Assembly (NCBI RefSeq): GCF_014653695.1
Contig: NZ_BNAR01000003.1
Coordinates: 701,528 to 765,527, forward strand
DNA from: Lentzea cavernae
GTDB lineage: Bacteria; Actinomycetota; Actinomycetes; Mycobacteriales; Pseudonocardiaceae
Reading direction: 5' to 3'
Length of the DNA stretch: 64,000 bases
Part shown: one piece after another, positions 41,479 to 51,028 of the stretch
Position numbering within the stretch: position 1 is the first letter of the stretch
Layout of the letters: every line of letters starts with the position of its first letter
The notes under the pieces: model-generated
The model's input: the letters and a program-made list of their open reading frames with translations, nothing else
Database searches by the model: none
What the model was told of the DNA's origin: nothing
Position numbers and translations under genes: made by a program

Positions 41479-43058
41479 CGACTCCTGGGAGCACTCCCGC
41501 CGAGAGGCGACCGGTCCGCCGGGCCCTGATCGGGGTCTCCGACAAGGCCGGCCTGCTGGAGCTGGCCACCGGCCTGCACGCGGCCGGAGTCGAGATCGTG
41601 TCCACCGGCGGCACCGCCAAGGTGCTGGCCGACGCGGGCGTCCCCGTGACGCCGGTCGAGCAGGTCACCGGGTTCCCCGAGTGCCTCGACGGCCGCGTGA
41701 AGACGCTGCACCCGCGCGTGCACGCCGGTCTGCTCGCGGACCTGCGCAAGGACTCGCACGTCCAGCAGTTGCGCGAGATGGACATCGCGCCGTTCGACCT
41801 GCTGGTCGTGAACCTGTACCCGTTCACGCAGACCGTCGCGTCGGGTGCCTCCCCGGACGACTGCGTCGAGCAGATCGACATCGGCGGCCCCGCGATGGTC
41901 CGCGCGTCGGCGAAGAACCACGCCAACGTCGCGGTCGTCGTCGACCCGGCCCGCTACGACTGGGTGCTGGAGAACGTCCGCGAGGGCGGCTTCACCATGA
42001 CCGACCGCCAGCGCCTGGCCGCGGACGCGTTCCGCCACACCGCCTCCTACGACGTGGCCGTGGCCTCGTGGATGGGCAACGTGCTGGCGCCCGACGACGA
42101 GGGCAGCGGCTTCCCCGGCTGGGTCGGCGCGACCTGGAACCGGTCGAACGTCCTGCGCTACGGCGAGAACCCGCACCAGAGCGCCGCGATCTACGCGCAG
42201 GGCGACGGCCGAACCGGCCTGGCGTCGGCGAAGCAGTTGCACGGCAAGGAGATGTCGTACAACAACTACCTCGACAGCGACGCCGCGTGGCGTGCCGCGT
42301 GGGACCACGAGCTGCCGTGCGTGGCGATCATCAAGCACGCCAACCCGTGCGGCATCGCGGTGTCCGAGCTGAGCATCGCGGACGCGCACCGCAAGGCGCA
42401 CGAGTGCGACCCGCTCAGCGCGTTCGGCGGCGTCATCGCGTCGAACAGCGAGGTCACCATCGAGATGGCCGAGTTCGTCTCGGAGATCTTCACCGAGGTC
42501 GTCATCGCACCGTCCTACGAGGACGGTGCGGTCGAGGTGCTGCAGCGCAAGAAGAACGTGCGCGTCCTCGTGGCCGAGGCCCCGGCTCGCGGCGGTGCCG
42601 AGATGCGCCCGGTGTCCGGTGGCCTGCTGCTGCAGCAGCGCGACGCCATCGACGCCTCCGGTGACTCGCCGGCGAACTGGACCCTGGCGGCGGGCAAGCC
42701 CGCGGACGAGAAGACGCTGGCGGACCTCGAGTTCGCGTGGCGCGCCATCCGCGCGGTGAAGTCGAACGCGATCCTGCTGGCGAACGACGGCGCCACCGTC
42801 GGCGTCGGCATGGGCCAGGTCAACCGGGTCGACTCGTCGCACCTCGCGGTGAAGCGCGCGGGCGAGCGGGCCAAGGGCGCTGTCGGCGCCTCCGACGCGT
42901 TCTTCCCGTTCCCGGACGGCCTCGAGGTGCTGCTGGAGGCCGGTGTGCGCGCGGTCGTGCAGCCCGGCGGTTCGGTGCGCGACCCCGAGGTCATCGCGAA
43001 GGCCGAGGAAGCGGGCATCACGCTGTACCTGACGGGCACGCGTCACTTCGCCCACTGA
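41475..43058 (+). CDS. purH: Bifunctional AICAR formyltransferase / IMP cyclohydrolase
   Basis: A 527-residue PurH performing the last two steps to IMP. The N-terminal MGS-like cyclohydrolase domain has [16 protein letters not shown] and [17 protein letters not shown]; the AICAR formyltransferase domain has [29 protein letters not shown] and [21 protein letters not shown] start overlapping the purN stop. A terminator follows 16 bases after the stop. Confidence 0.97.
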   Translation: MTTPGSTPAERRPVRRALIGVSDKAGLLELATGLHAAGVEIVSTGGTAKVLADAGVPVTPVEQVTGFPECLDGRVKTLHPRVHAGLLADLRKDSHVQQLREMDIAPFDLLVVNLYPFTQTVASGASPDDCVEQIDIGGPAMVRASAKNHANVAVVVDPARYDWVLENVREGGFTMTDRQRLAADAFRHTASYDVAVASWMGNVLAPDDEGSGFPGWVGATWNRSNVLRYGENPHQSAAIYAQGDGRTGLASAKQLHGKEMSYNNYLDSDAAWRAAWDHELPCVAIIKHANPCGIAVSELSIADAHRKAHECDPLSAFGGVIASNSEVTIEMAEFVSEIFTEVVIAPSYEDGAVEVLQRKKNVRVLVAEAPARGGAEMRPVSGGLLLQQRDAIDASGDSPANWTLAAGKPADEKTLADLEFAWRAIRAVKSNAILLANDGATVGVGMGQVNRVDSSHLAVKRAGERAKGAVGASDAFFPFPDGLEVLLEAGVRAVVQPGGSVRDPEVIAKAEEAGITLYLTGTRHFAH

Positions 43059-43073
43059 TGACTCGTTGCTGAC

Positions 43074-43106
43074 AAGGGGCCGCTTCCGTCGGGGGAGCGG
43101 CCCCTT
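43074..43106 (+). terminator. Terminator after purH
   Basis: An 11-bp perfect stem (AAGGGGCCGCT with AGCGGCCCCTT) with an 11-base loop that can pair further, ending in CTTTC. Confidence 0.85.
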
Positions 43107-43327
43107 TCGCGTTCAGGGCTTCGCGCACTCGCGCGTCAGCGGGGCGCGTGTTGGTCTTCTCGGGTGGCTGCGGAGGGCTCCAGCCCGGTCGCGGCCGGTA
43201 GCCCTGCTGCGCCGTCCGGATCCCATCGTGCGGACGGGGCCGGTTCGCGGTTTCCCCAGTTCCCAGCAGCTCTGAGGAGCTTTCCGGTGCACGTGACCGT
43301 GTCCACCAAAAGGGTGACGCCGTGGCA
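43107..43327 (+). other. Intergenic DNA before the mutasome promoter
   Basis: This part of the 402-base gap between purH and imuA' shows no gene, repeat or clear signal on either strand; overlapping open frames lack ribosome sites and family resemblance. Confidence 0.5.
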
Positions 43328-43358
43328 TTGACACAGGGGTGCGTCCACGCGCTACGAT
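43328..43358 (+). promoter_or_regulatory. Sigma-70-like promoter of the imu operon
   Basis: TTGACA (43328-43333) and TACGAT (43353-43358) with a 19-base spacer. The -35 is perfect and the -10 good; the slightly long spacer suits a promoter that is weak until derepressed. Transcription would start just at or before the SOS box. Confidence 0.65.
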
Positions 43359-43370
43359 CATCTCGTTCGT

Positions 43371-43386
43371 TCGAACAAGAGTTCGA
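43371..43386 (+). promoter_or_regulatory. LexA-binding SOS box
   Basis: TCGAAC-AAGA-GTTCGA, an exact match to the actinobacterial/mycobacterial LexA consensus TCGAAC-N4-GTTCGA, 12 bases after the -10 box and 75 bases before the imuA' start. It predicts DNA-damage induction of imuA', imuB, the 24-aa ORF and dnaE2 as one unit. Confidence 0.93.
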
Positions 43387-43460
43387 ATAAGCAAGTCGCC
43401 GAACTTCCCGCGGCGGCCGTGCACAGGGGTGCGCACGGTCCGAGACGGGAGGTGGGTGGA

Positions 43461-44231
43461 GTGTCGAGGTCGGCAACGGCGTCGTTGGCCGCGCTCGGGG
43501 TGAACCCGGCCAGCGAGTTGACCAGCACCACCACCGACCACGCCACGGGGCGGGTCCTGCCGGTTCGCGGGGAACTGGCGGGCCTGCTCCCGTGGGGCGG
43601 CTTGCGGCGTGGCAGCACGGTGTCGGTGGGCGGATCGACATCGTTGCTGCTCGCCCTGCTGGCGGGCGCGACCGCGGACGGCTGCTGGGCCGCCGTGGTC
43701 GGCCTGCCCCAGGTGGGAGTGCTGGCCGCGGCCGAACTGGGCGTCGCGGTGCAGCGCCTCGCGCTGGTCCCCCGTCCCGGCTCCGATCCGGGCCCGGTCA
43801 TCGCCGCCCTGCTGGACGGCATCGACCTGGTCGCCGTCGCCTGTCCCCTTCCTCCCTCGCTGGCCCGCCGCCTGACCGCGCGTGCCCGCCAACGCCGTGC
43901 CGTGCTCATCGTCGTCGGCTCCTGGCCCTCGGCGGACGTGGAGCTCACGGCCGAGTCCGTGAGCTGGAACGCGCTGGACGACGGCGCGGAAACGTTGCGG
44001 CGTCAGCAGATCGCCGTGCGCAGCGGTGGCCGCGGTTCGGCGGGGCGTCCGAAGAACGTGGTGCTGACGTTCGGCGAAGAAGAAATCGAGCTCCCGCTGG
44101 TGGCCGGTGAACCGGTCCGCTCCGACGAGCCGGCTGATGCCGGTCCGGGCCGGGCAGGCCAACTGGCCACCAGGCGGGCTGAAGCAGTCGAACGCCTGGT
44201 CAAGCTCGCGCACAAGGGTCCCACCGCGTGA
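43461..44231 (+). CDS. imuA': ImuA' (RecA-like mutasome protein)
   Basis: A 256-residue RecA/SulA-like protein. It begins SRSATASLAALGVNP and has a degenerate P-loop region (RRGSTVSVGGSTSLLLALLA) followed by a RecA-like core (WAAVVGLPQVGVLAAAELGV, LVPRPGSDPGPVIAAL). ImuA' helps ImuB and DnaE2 in damage-induced mutagenesis. The GTG at 43461 is chosen with GGGAGG about 8 bases upstream rather than the ATG at 43419. The stop overlaps imuB. Confidence 0.88.
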   Translation: MSRSATASLAALGVNPASELTSTTTDHATGRVLPVRGELAGLLPWGGLRRGSTVSVGGSTSLLLALLAGATADGCWAAVVGLPQVGVLAAAELGVAVQRLALVPRPGSDPGPVIAALLDGIDLVAVACPLPPSLARRLTARARQRRAVLIVVGSWPSADVELTAESVSWNALDDGAETLRRQQIAVRSGGRGSAGRPKNVVLTFGEEEIELPLVAGEPVRSDEPADAGPGRAGQLATRRAEAVERLVKLAHKGPTA

Positions 44232-45730
44232 AGGACACGCGTCTGCTCACCGTCTGGTGCCCCGACTGGCCCGTCGTCGCCGCCTGCACCGCCGCCGGCA
44301 CCGCCCTGCACGTGCCGGTGGCGGTGGTCGACGGCAACGAGATCGTGTCCACGTCGGCCGTGGCGCGCAAGGAGGGGATCCGCCGCGCCATGCGCAGGCG
44401 CGCGGCGGAGGCGATGTGCCCCGAGCTCGTCACCTTCGAGCACGACCCGCAGCGCGACGCCCGGTTCTTCGAGCCCGTCGCGGAGGCCGTCGAGGAGCTC
44501 GCGCCCGGCATCGAGGTCGTGCAGCCCGGGCTGGTCGCGGTGCCGGCGCGGGGGCCGGTCGGCTACTTCGGGTCCGTCGAGCAGGCGGCGGAACGGATCG
44601 TCGACCACGTCGCGACCCGCGCCGGTGCGGAAGCGCAGGTGGGCGTGGCCGACAGCCTGTTCGCGGCCACGAGAGCCGCGCACCGCAACGTGGTCGTGCC
44701 GCCGGGCCGGACAGCGGAGTTCCTCAGGCCGTTGGGCGTGCACGAACTCGACGCACCAGACCTGGTCGACCTGCTCAGAAGGCTCGGCCTCAAGACGCTC
44801 GGCGCGTTCGCGGACGTGCCGGAGAACGCGGTGGCGTCGCGGTTCGGCGGCCCGGCGACGAGGCAGCACCGGCTGGCGCGCGGGTTGCCGGAGCGTCCGC
44901 TCGACAAGCGCAGACCCGCACCGGAGCTCGCGGTCACCGAGACCTTCGACGACCCGGTCGAGCGCATCGACTCGGCCGCGTTCGCCGCGAAGATCCTGTC
45001 GGAACGGCTGCACGAGAACCTGGCGGCCAGGAGCCTCGCGTGCACGCGGCTCGGCATCCACGCCCGCACGGAGAACGGTGAGGAGCTGCAGCGGGTGTGG
45101 CGGGCCGCGGAACCGTTGACACCACGGGGAATCGCGGACCGGGTGCGCTGGCAGCTCGACGGCTGGCTGACCCGCGAACGCCTCACCTCCGGCATCCGCA
45201 CGCTCACCCTCGAACCGGTCGAGGTCGTCGACGGCACCGCGCTCCAGCTCGGGCTGTGGGGCCACGACGACGAACGCGCGGTGCGGGCGTTGCTGCACGT
45301 CCAAGGCCTGCTCGGCCCCGACGGCGTGCTCACCGGGGTGCTCGACGGCGGCAGGGGACCGCAGGAGCAGGTCAGGCTCGTGCCGTGGGGCGACGAACGG
45401 GTCCCGGCGAGGAACCCGGACCACCCGTGGCCGGGCCGGCTCACCAGGGCGCCCGCGACGCTCGCCGACGACCCCGCAGAACTGAAGGACGAGAACGGTG
45501 GCGAGGTCGGCGTGACCGGCCGCCTCGAACTCACCGCACAGCCGAAGAAGCTGACTGTCAAAGGGAAAACGCGCGAGATCACCGCGTGGGCCGGGCCCTG
45601 GCCGGTCGACGAGAGGTGGTGGGCGCCGGACAGGCACCGGGCCGCGCGCATCCAGGTGCAGACGAACGACCAGGCGTTCCTGCTGATCCGCAGGGACCAG
45701 AGGTGGTTTCTGGAAGGGGTGTACGACTGA
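44228..45730 (+). CDS. imuB: ImuB, inactive Y-family polymerase-like protein
   Basis: A 500-residue Y-family polymerase fold. The first catalytic motif reads VWCPDWPVVAACTAAG and the third GLVAVPARGPVGYFG, so the metal-binding Asp/Glu residues of active Y polymerases are missing, as in known ImuB. The helix-hairpin region (LLRRLGLKTLGAFADVPENA), the little-finger domain and a C-terminal part follow. ImuB acts as an adaptor linking the beta clamp, ImuA' and DnaE2. GTG start overlaps imuA' and the stop TGATG couples to the next ORF. Confidence 0.93.
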   Translation: MKDTRLLTVWCPDWPVVAACTAAGTALHVPVAVVDGNEIVSTSAVARKEGIRRAMRRRAAEAMCPELVTFEHDPQRDARFFEPVAEAVEELAPGIEVVQPGLVAVPARGPVGYFGSVEQAAERIVDHVATRAGAEAQVGVADSLFAATRAAHRNVVVPPGRTAEFLRPLGVHELDAPDLVDLLRRLGLKTLGAFADVPENAVASRFGGPATRQHRLARGLPERPLDKRRPAPELAVTETFDDPVERIDSAAFAAKILSERLHENLAARSLACTRLGIHARTENGEELQRVWRAAEPLTPRGIADRVRWQLDGWLTRERLTSGIRTLTLEPVEVVDGTALQLGLWGHDDERAVRALLHVQGLLGPDGVLTGVLDGGRGPQEQVRLVPWGDERVPARNPDHPWPGRLTRAPATLADDPAELKDENGGEVGVTGRLELTAQPKKLTVKGKTREITAWAGPWPVDERWWAPDRHRAARIQVQTNDQAFLLIRRDQRWFLEGVYD

Positions 45731-45804
45731 TGCAGGACGACTACTGGGATCTGCTGGAGACCTTGATCCCGTTGCCGCGCAAGGAACCTGATGGGCTGGA
45801 ATAA
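45730..45804 (+). CDS. 24-aa ORF between imuB and dnaE2
   Basis: An ATG whose first base is the last base of the imuB stop (TGATG) opens a 24-codon frame beginning MQDDYWDLLETLIP and ending EPDGLE; its last 14 bases overlap the dnaE2 start in another frame. GGAAGGGG lies about 9 bases upstream. The peptide is acidic with aromatic residues, a form seen in short protein-binding peptides. It may be a real mutasome micro-protein, or a device that couples dnaE2 translation to imuB. Confidence 0.5.
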   Translation: MQDDYWDLLETLIPLPRKEPDGLE

Positions 45805-48800
45805 CCCGCCCGTCCGCTGGGGGGAGCTGGAACGCGCGCTCTCCGGCAAACCCGCGAAGCAGAAACCCGACGGCGGCGACAGCCCGGCGTGGTCGTGGCG
45901 CCGCGACCGGTACACCGCCCCGCCGGGTTTCCAGCTGCGCGCGGACGAGATGGCGGTCACCCGCAAGCGCGTGCCGTACGCGGAGCTGCACTGCCACTCC
46001 AACTTCAGCTGGCTCGACGGCGCGAGCCACCCCGAGGAGCTGGTCGAGGAGGCGCAACGGCTCAAGCTCGACGCCATCGCGATCACCGACCACGACGGCA
46101 TGTACGGCGTGGTCCGCTTCGCCGAGGCGGCCAAGGAACTGGGCATGCACACGGTGTTCGGCGCCGAGCTGAGCATCGGCCTGACCAGGCCCGCCAACGG
46201 TGAACCGGATCCCGAGGGCGACCACCTGCTCCTCCTCGCGCGCCAGCAACCCGGCTACCACGCCCTGTGCCGCACGCTCACCACCGGCCACCTCGAGGAG
46301 GGAGCGGAGAAGGGCAAACCCGTCTACGACGTCGACCAGATCGTCGCCGACACCAAGGGCGACGTCGTCGTGCTCACGGGCTGCCGCAAGGGAACCGTCC
46401 GCAGGGCGTTGACGAGGGAAGGCCCGGAGGCGGCGTTCGAGGAGATCGTCAGGCTCACCGACATGTTCGGCAAGGGCCGCGTCTACGTCGAGCTGACCGA
46501 TCACGGCCTGCCCGAGGACAGCAGGCGCAACGACATCCTCAACGCGATGGCGCAGAGGCTCCAACTTCCCGTAGTGGCAACGAATGCCGCGCACTACGCG
46601 ACCCCGAACCGCGGCAGGCTCGCCGCCGCGATGGCCGCCGTGCGCGCGCGGAGCAGCCTCGACGACATGGCCGGCTGGCTGCCGCCGTCACCCGCCGCGT
46701 TCCTGCGCAGCGGCGAGGAGATGTTCCACCGGTTCCGCCGCTTCCCCGGCGCCGTGCACAACGCCGCGTTGCTCGGCATGCAGCTGGCGTTCGACCTGCG
46801 GCTGGTCGCGCCGAAGCTGCCGCCGTTCGACGTGCCGGAGGGCCACACCGAGATCACCTGGCTGCGCGAGCTCACCTACACCGGTGCCCGCCGCCGGTAC
46901 CCCGACGGCAGCGAGAAGGCGTACCGGCAGATCGAGCACGAGCTGAAGATCATCGAGCAGCTCGGCTTCCCGGGCTACTTCCTCGTCGTGCACGACATCG
47001 TGGACTTCTGCAAGCGCAACGACATCCTCTGCCAGGGCAGGGGCAGCGCCGCGAACTCCGCGGTGTGCTTCGCGCTCGGCATCACCAACGTCGACGCCGT
47101 CCGCTTCGACCTGCTCTTCGAACGCTTCCTCGCCCCCGCCCGCGACGGCCCTCCCGACATCGACGTGGACATCGAGTCCGACCGGCGCGAGGAGGTCATC
47201 CAGCACGTCTACTCGAAGTACGGCCGCCGGCACGCGGCGCAGGTGGCGAACGTCATCACCTACCGCGCCCGTTCCGCGGTGCGCGACATGGCCCGCGCAC
47301 TCGGCCACTCACCGGGCCAGCAGGACGCGTGGAGCAAGCAGATCGACAGGTGGGGCCCGCTCGGCACCACCACCGACGACTGCGACATCCCCCGCGACGT
47401 GCTGGAACTGTCCGCACAGCTGGAGAACTTCCCGCGCCACCTCGGCATCCACTCCGGCGGCATGGTGATCTGCGACCGCGCCGTCAGCGAGGTGTGCCCG
47501 GTGGAGAAGGCGCGCATGGACAAGCGCACGGTCCTGCAGTGGGACAAGGACGACTGCGCGTCCATCGGCCTGGTGAAGTTCGACCTCCTCGGCCTCGGCA
47601 TGCTCTCCGCACTGCACTACGCCATCGACCTGGTCCGCGACCACGAGGGCGTCCTGGTGGACATGGGAACGGTGGACCTCGCCGACCCCGCCGTGTACGA
47701 GATGCTGCAAAAAGCCGACTCCGTCGGCGTCTTCCAGGTGGAGAGCCGCGCCCAGATGGCGACGCTGCCGCGCCTGAAACCCCGCGAGTTCTACGACCTG
47801 GTCGTCGAGGTGGCCCTGATCAGGCCGGGCCCCATCCAGGGCGGCTCGGTGCACCCGTACATCAGGCGCCGCAACGAGGTCGAGAAATGGGACTACGACC
47901 ACCCACTACTCGAGAACGCCCTCAAGAAGACCTACGGCGTACCGCTGTTCCAGGAACAGCTCATGCAGATAGCGGTCGACGTGGCCGGCTTCACCGCAGC
48001 CGAAGCCGACGAACTGCGCCGCGCCATGGGCGCCAAACGCTCGACCGCCCGCATGGAACGCCTCCGCGACCGCTTCTACGAGGGCTGCGCGGCCCAGGGC
48101 ATCGACTCCGAACTGGCCGGCCGCATCTACGCGAAACTGCTGGCGTTCGCCAACTTCGGCTTCCCGGAATCCCACGCCCTGTCCTTCGCGCACCTGGTCT
48201 TCGTGAGCGCGTGGTTCAAGCTCTACCACCCGGCAGCCTTCTGCGCGGCCCTGCTCCGAGCCCAGCCGATGGGCTTCTACTCACCGCAGTCACTGGTCAT
48301 CGACGCCCGCCGCCACGGCGTGACGGTGCACGGCCCGTGCGTGAACAAATCACTTCCCTGGGCAGGCCTGGAACCCTTCGAGGGCGAGCAATCCGTCCGA
48401 ATCGGCCTGTCCGCCGTCCGCGGCATCGGTGAGGCGGATGCCGAAAAGATCGTTGCCGCCCAACCGTTCCGCGACATGGAGGACTTCGGCACCCGAGTAC
48501 AACTCACCGCCACCCAGGTAGAAGCCCTCGCCACAGCAGGCACCTTCTCCTGCTTCGGCCTCGAACGCCGCGAGGCCCTCTGGGCAGCAGGCGCGGTGGC
48601 CGCCATCCGCTCCGACCGCCTGCCCGGCACCGTCGTCGGCGTAGACGCCCCCGCACTACCCGGCATGGACGACGTCGAACTGGCCGTCGCGGACGTCTGG
48701 GCCACAGGCCTCTCCCCGGACAGCTTCCCGACCCAGTTCGTGAGGTCCACATTGGACTCCGTGGGTGCGTTGCCGGTGACCGCGCTGGGAGACGTCGAGC

Positions 48801-49078
48801 CCGGCACGCGAGTGCTGATCGGCGGCGCGGTCACACACCGGCAGCGCCCCGCAACGGCGGGCGGGGTCACGTTCCTCAACATCGAGGACGAGACGGGGAT
48901 GGTGAACGTCGTGTGCTCGCCGGGGTTGTGGGCGAGGTACCGGCGGGTGGCGCGGAGCAGCGGCGCGATGCTCGTGCGGGGCGTGGTGGAGTCGGCGGAC
49001 GGGGTGGTCAGCGTGCTGGCGGACCGGTTGCAGCACCTGGACCTGCGGATCCCGTCGAAGTCACGGGACTTCCGCTGA
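45791..49078 (+). CDS. dnaE2: Error-prone DNA polymerase III alpha subunit DnaE2 (ImuC)
   Basis: A 1095-residue C-family polymerase. It starts MGWNNPPVRWGELERALSG, like other DnaE2. The PHP domain has YAELHCHSNFSWLDGASHP; the palm has PDIDVDIESDRREEVIQHVY with the catalytic Asp residues and later KKTYGVPLFQEQLMQIAVD; an OB fold lies near the end (GVTFLNIEDETGMVNVV). It copies past damaged bases with low fidelity together with ImuA' and ImuB. AAGGA lies 5 bases before the ATG. Last gene of the SOS operon. Confidence 0.96.
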   Translation: MGWNNPPVRWGELERALSGKPAKQKPDGGDSPAWSWRRDRYTAPPGFQLRADEMAVTRKRVPYAELHCHSNFSWLDGASHPEELVEEAQRLKLDAIAITDHDGMYGVVRFAEAAKELGMHTVFGAELSIGLTRPANGEPDPEGDHLLLLARQQPGYHALCRTLTTGHLEEGAEKGKPVYDVDQIVADTKGDVVVLTGCRKGTVRRALTREGPEAAFEEIVRLTDMFGKGRVYVELTDHGLPEDSRRNDILNAMAQRLQLPVVATNAAHYATPNRGRLAAAMAAVRARSSLDDMAGWLPPSPAAFLRSGEEMFHRFRRFPGAVHNAALLGMQLAFDLRLVAPKLPPFDVPEGHTEITWLRELTYTGARRRYPDGSEKAYRQIEHELKIIEQLGFPGYFLVVHDIVDFCKRNDILCQGRGSAANSAVCFALGITNVDAVRFDLLFERFLAPARDGPPDIDVDIESDRREEVIQHVYSKYGRRHAAQVANVITYRARSAVRDMARALGHSPGQQDAWSKQIDRWGPLGTTTDDCDIPRDVLELSAQLENFPRHLGIHSGGMVICDRAVSEVCPVEKARMDKRTVLQWDKDDCASIGLVKFDLLGLGMLSALHYAIDLVRDHEGVLVDMGTVDLADPAVYEMLQKADSVGVFQVESRAQMATLPRLKPREFYDLVVEVALIRPGPIQGGSVHPYIRRRNEVEKWDYDHPLLENALKKTYGVPLFQEQLMQIAVDVAGFTAAEADELRRAMGAKRSTARMERLRDRFYEGCAAQGIDSELAGRIYAKLLAFANFGFPESHALSFAHLVFVSAWFKLYHPAAFCAALLRAQPMGFYSPQSLVIDARRHGVTVHGPCVNKSLPWAGLEPFEGEQSVRIGLSAVRGIGEADAEKIVAAQPFRDMEDFGTRVQLTATQVEALATAGTFSCFGLERREALWAAGAVAAIRSDRLPGTVVGVDAPALPGMDDVELAVADVWATGLSPDSFPTQFVRSTLDSVGALPVTALGDVEPGTRVLIGGAVTHRQRPATAGGVTFLNIEDETGMVNVVCSPGLWARYRRVARSSGAMLVRGVVESADGVVSVLADRLQHLDLRIPSKSRDFR

Positions 49079-49080
49079 TC

Positions 49081-49779
49081 TCACGCGCTCCTGTCGTTGC
49101 GCGGCGTGTGCACGCGCCTCGCAACCGGTGGTCGGAGCAGACGTACCCAGGCCTGGGCCTTCGTCTCCTTGTTCGACACGTCCACCTGGCGGTACGCCTT
49201 GGCGAGGCTGAGTTCGCTGTGCCAGACGACCTCGTCGAAGAACCACGCGGAGCTGATGATCGCCAGGACCGCCGAGGAGTTCGCGAGGGTGCTTCTTACG
49301 ACGTCAGAGTCGAGGATGCGGAAGGTGTGGTTGATCGCGGATCCGGTCACGCCGTGCTGGTCGTAGTTGACCTCGCCGGCGTGCAGGGCGAGCCGCAGTC
49401 GTATTCGCTCCTGCGGAGGGTGGAGCCGGTTGTGTGCCGTTAGGGCTTCGACTAGCGCGTTCGGGAGAAAATCGGCGAACAGTCTCTTGCGCACGTCCGC
49501 AGAAGCGAGCACGAGCACGCCATCTCCTCGGTCCTCGCGGCGGCTCGACGACCAGGGGATGCCGGCGGTGTCGAACGCGGAGTGCATTGCCTTGTACATG
49601 CCGTGCCGGATCCGCACCTGGTTGGTGTTGTTCCGGTGATGCTGCCCGAACCCCGCGATGTCGGCGGCGACGATCGTGCAGTGCGCTGTGTTCAGCAGCA
49701 GGCGTTCGTCGCCGGCCTCGACGAGCAGGTCGCTGTTCCCCCGGAGGTGCACCGACTCGGGTAAGGGCCCGCTCGTCAT
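49081..49779 (-). CDS. Class III nucleotide-cyclase-like protein
   Basis: A 232-residue protein with a CHD-type cyclase homology domain: CTIVAADIAGFGQHHRNN holds the first metal-binding Asp, SRREDRGDGVLVLASADV the second, and RLRLALHAGEVNYDQHGVTG the conserved HxGEV-like strand. After it comes a helical part. Short stand-alone proteins of this kind occur widely in actinomycetes, often near XRE/DUF397 genes, and their cyclase activity is unproven. GGGAGAGG is close to the ATG. Convergent with dnaE2, divergent from the XRE regulator. Confidence 0.7.
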   Translation of the reverse strand: MTSGPLPESVHLRGNSDLLVEAGDERLLLNTAHCTIVAADIAGFGQHHRNNTNQVRIRHGMYKAMHSAFDTAGIPWSSSRREDRGDGVLVLASADVRKRLFADFLPNALVEALTAHNRLHPPQERIRLRLALHAGEVNYDQHGVTGSAINHTFRILDSDVVRSTLANSSAVLAIISSAWFFDEVVWHSELSLAKAYRQVDVSNKETKAQAWVRLLRPPVARRVHTPRNDRSA

Positions 49780-49970
49780 AGCCTCTCCCCTTACACCTAC
49801 GGGTGGCAGCGGACTGCGACCTCATGCCGACGATAAGGCGATGGTTCGCGCCTCCGCCAGGGCAACCTCGTGATTGTGCGGTTACCGTAACCTAAGATGT
49901 ATTCGGTTTGGTCTACCGCGTGATATACCTGGGCGATTCACCTGAGTAGGTGCCGCCGAAGGGGGAGATC

Positions 49971-50834
49971 ATGCCGAAGCCGGCGTCACCCGTCGTAGCG
50001 GGATGGGAGCTCGCGTTCCGGCTGCGGGAGCAACGCGAGCTGAAGAACGTGGACGTCAAGACCATCACAGACGCGCTCGGTTTCACGCGGAACTACTGGT
50101 CTGCGGTCGAGAACGAGCGCAAGCTCCTCTCCGAGGAGAACTTGATCGCGGTCTTGGACCTGCTCGAGTTCGACGTGGGTGTGCGGCAGAGACTGCTCGA
50201 TCTGCGCGTGGCTGCCAAGGAACGTGGCTGGTGGACGCGGTACGGGAACCTGCTCGACAACGATCTTCAGCGGTTGATCGGTTTGGAGGCCGGAGCCGAG
50301 ACCATCCGGTACTACGAAAGCCTGATCATTCCTGGCATGCTCCAGACGGAGGAGTACGCCAGGGCCATCATGGAGCCTGATGACACAATCCGGTTGATCG
50401 ATGTCAACCAGCGCGTTGAAGTCCGCGTTCGGCGTCAGCAGCGACTCACCGGGGAGGCACCGCTACGAGTGGTCGCCATCATCAGCGAGGCGGCGCTTCG
50501 CCAGCAGATCGGTGGACCTGCTGTACTGCGTCGTCAGCTGGAGCACCTGGCGCGAAGCATCGAGGAGAACCAGACCGGACTCGAAGTCCGAATCGTTCCC
50601 TTCACCGCGACTGCGTGCGGGCTGTTCGGAGCGGCAACCATCCACCTGCTCCACTTTCCCGAAGACAGGCTGCCGGTCGTGCTGTTCCAGGAAACCGTCA
50701 CGACCAGGGACATCACGTCTGACCTGGTGCGAGTAGCCGAGATCAGCAGCACCTACGACGGTGCTATGGAGCGCACTCTGAGCCCGCTGAAGTCGTTGGC
50801 CATAATTCGTCAGTGCATCAAGGAACTGGATTGA
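49971..50834 (+). CDS. XRE-family regulator with DUF5753
   Basis: A 287-residue regulator. The N-terminal Xre/Cro helix-turn-helix (about 10-75: LRELRELKN-type start in AFRLREQRELKNVDVKTITD, then NYWSAVENERK) is followed by DUF5753 (ETIRYYESLIIPGMLQTEEY, VVAIISEAALRQQIGG, HLLHFPEDRLPVVLFQE). Such regulators control development and antibiotic production in Streptomyces (WhiJ/AbaA-like sets) and pair with DUF397 proteins, as here. ATG at 49971 next to GGGGGAG. Confidence 0.92.
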   Translation: MPKPASPVVAGWELAFRLREQRELKNVDVKTITDALGFTRNYWSAVENERKLLSEENLIAVLDLLEFDVGVRQRLLDLRVAAKERGWWTRYGNLLDNDLQRLIGLEAGAETIRYYESLIIPGMLQTEEYARAIMEPDDTIRLIDVNQRVEVRVRRQQRLTGEAPLRVVAIISEAALRQQIGGPAVLRRQLEHLARSIEENQTGLEVRIVPFTATACGLFGAATIHLLHFPEDRLPVVLFQETVTTRDITSDLVRVAEISSTYDGAMERTLSPLKSLAIIRQCIKELD

Positions 50835-51028
50835 TCGGCGAGGTAGCCTCGACGTCGCCTCGGGAATGGCTCACGAGCAGCTACTCCAACGCTTCTGGAA
50901 GTTGTGTCGAGGTCAACGTCGGCGTCCGCGGTGTCATGGTTCGCGACAGCAAGGACCGACGCGCCGACCAACCCGTCATGAGCGTCTCTACAGCTGCTTG
51001 GAACTCCTTTTTGGAACAGATCTGCTGA
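50831..51028 (+). CDS. DUF397 protein
   Basis: A 65-residue DUF397 protein (EWLTSSYSNASGSCVEVNVG, then VMVRDSKDRRADQPVMSVST). It starts with TTG at 50831 overlapping the TGA of the XRE gene, so the pair is translationally coupled. DUF397 proteins act with their XRE partner; genetic data in Streptomyces suggest an antitoxin-like or anti-regulator role, the mechanism being unsettled. Confidence 0.9.
   Translation: MIGEVASTSPREWLTSSYSNASGSCVEVNVGVRGVMVRDSKDRRADQPVMSVSTAAWNSFLEQIC

Noticed and set aside
44228..45730. Active translesion polymerase Pol IV/DinB
   Set aside because: Catalytic acidic residues of Y-family motifs are missing and the operon context (imuA', dnaE2) identifies ImuB.
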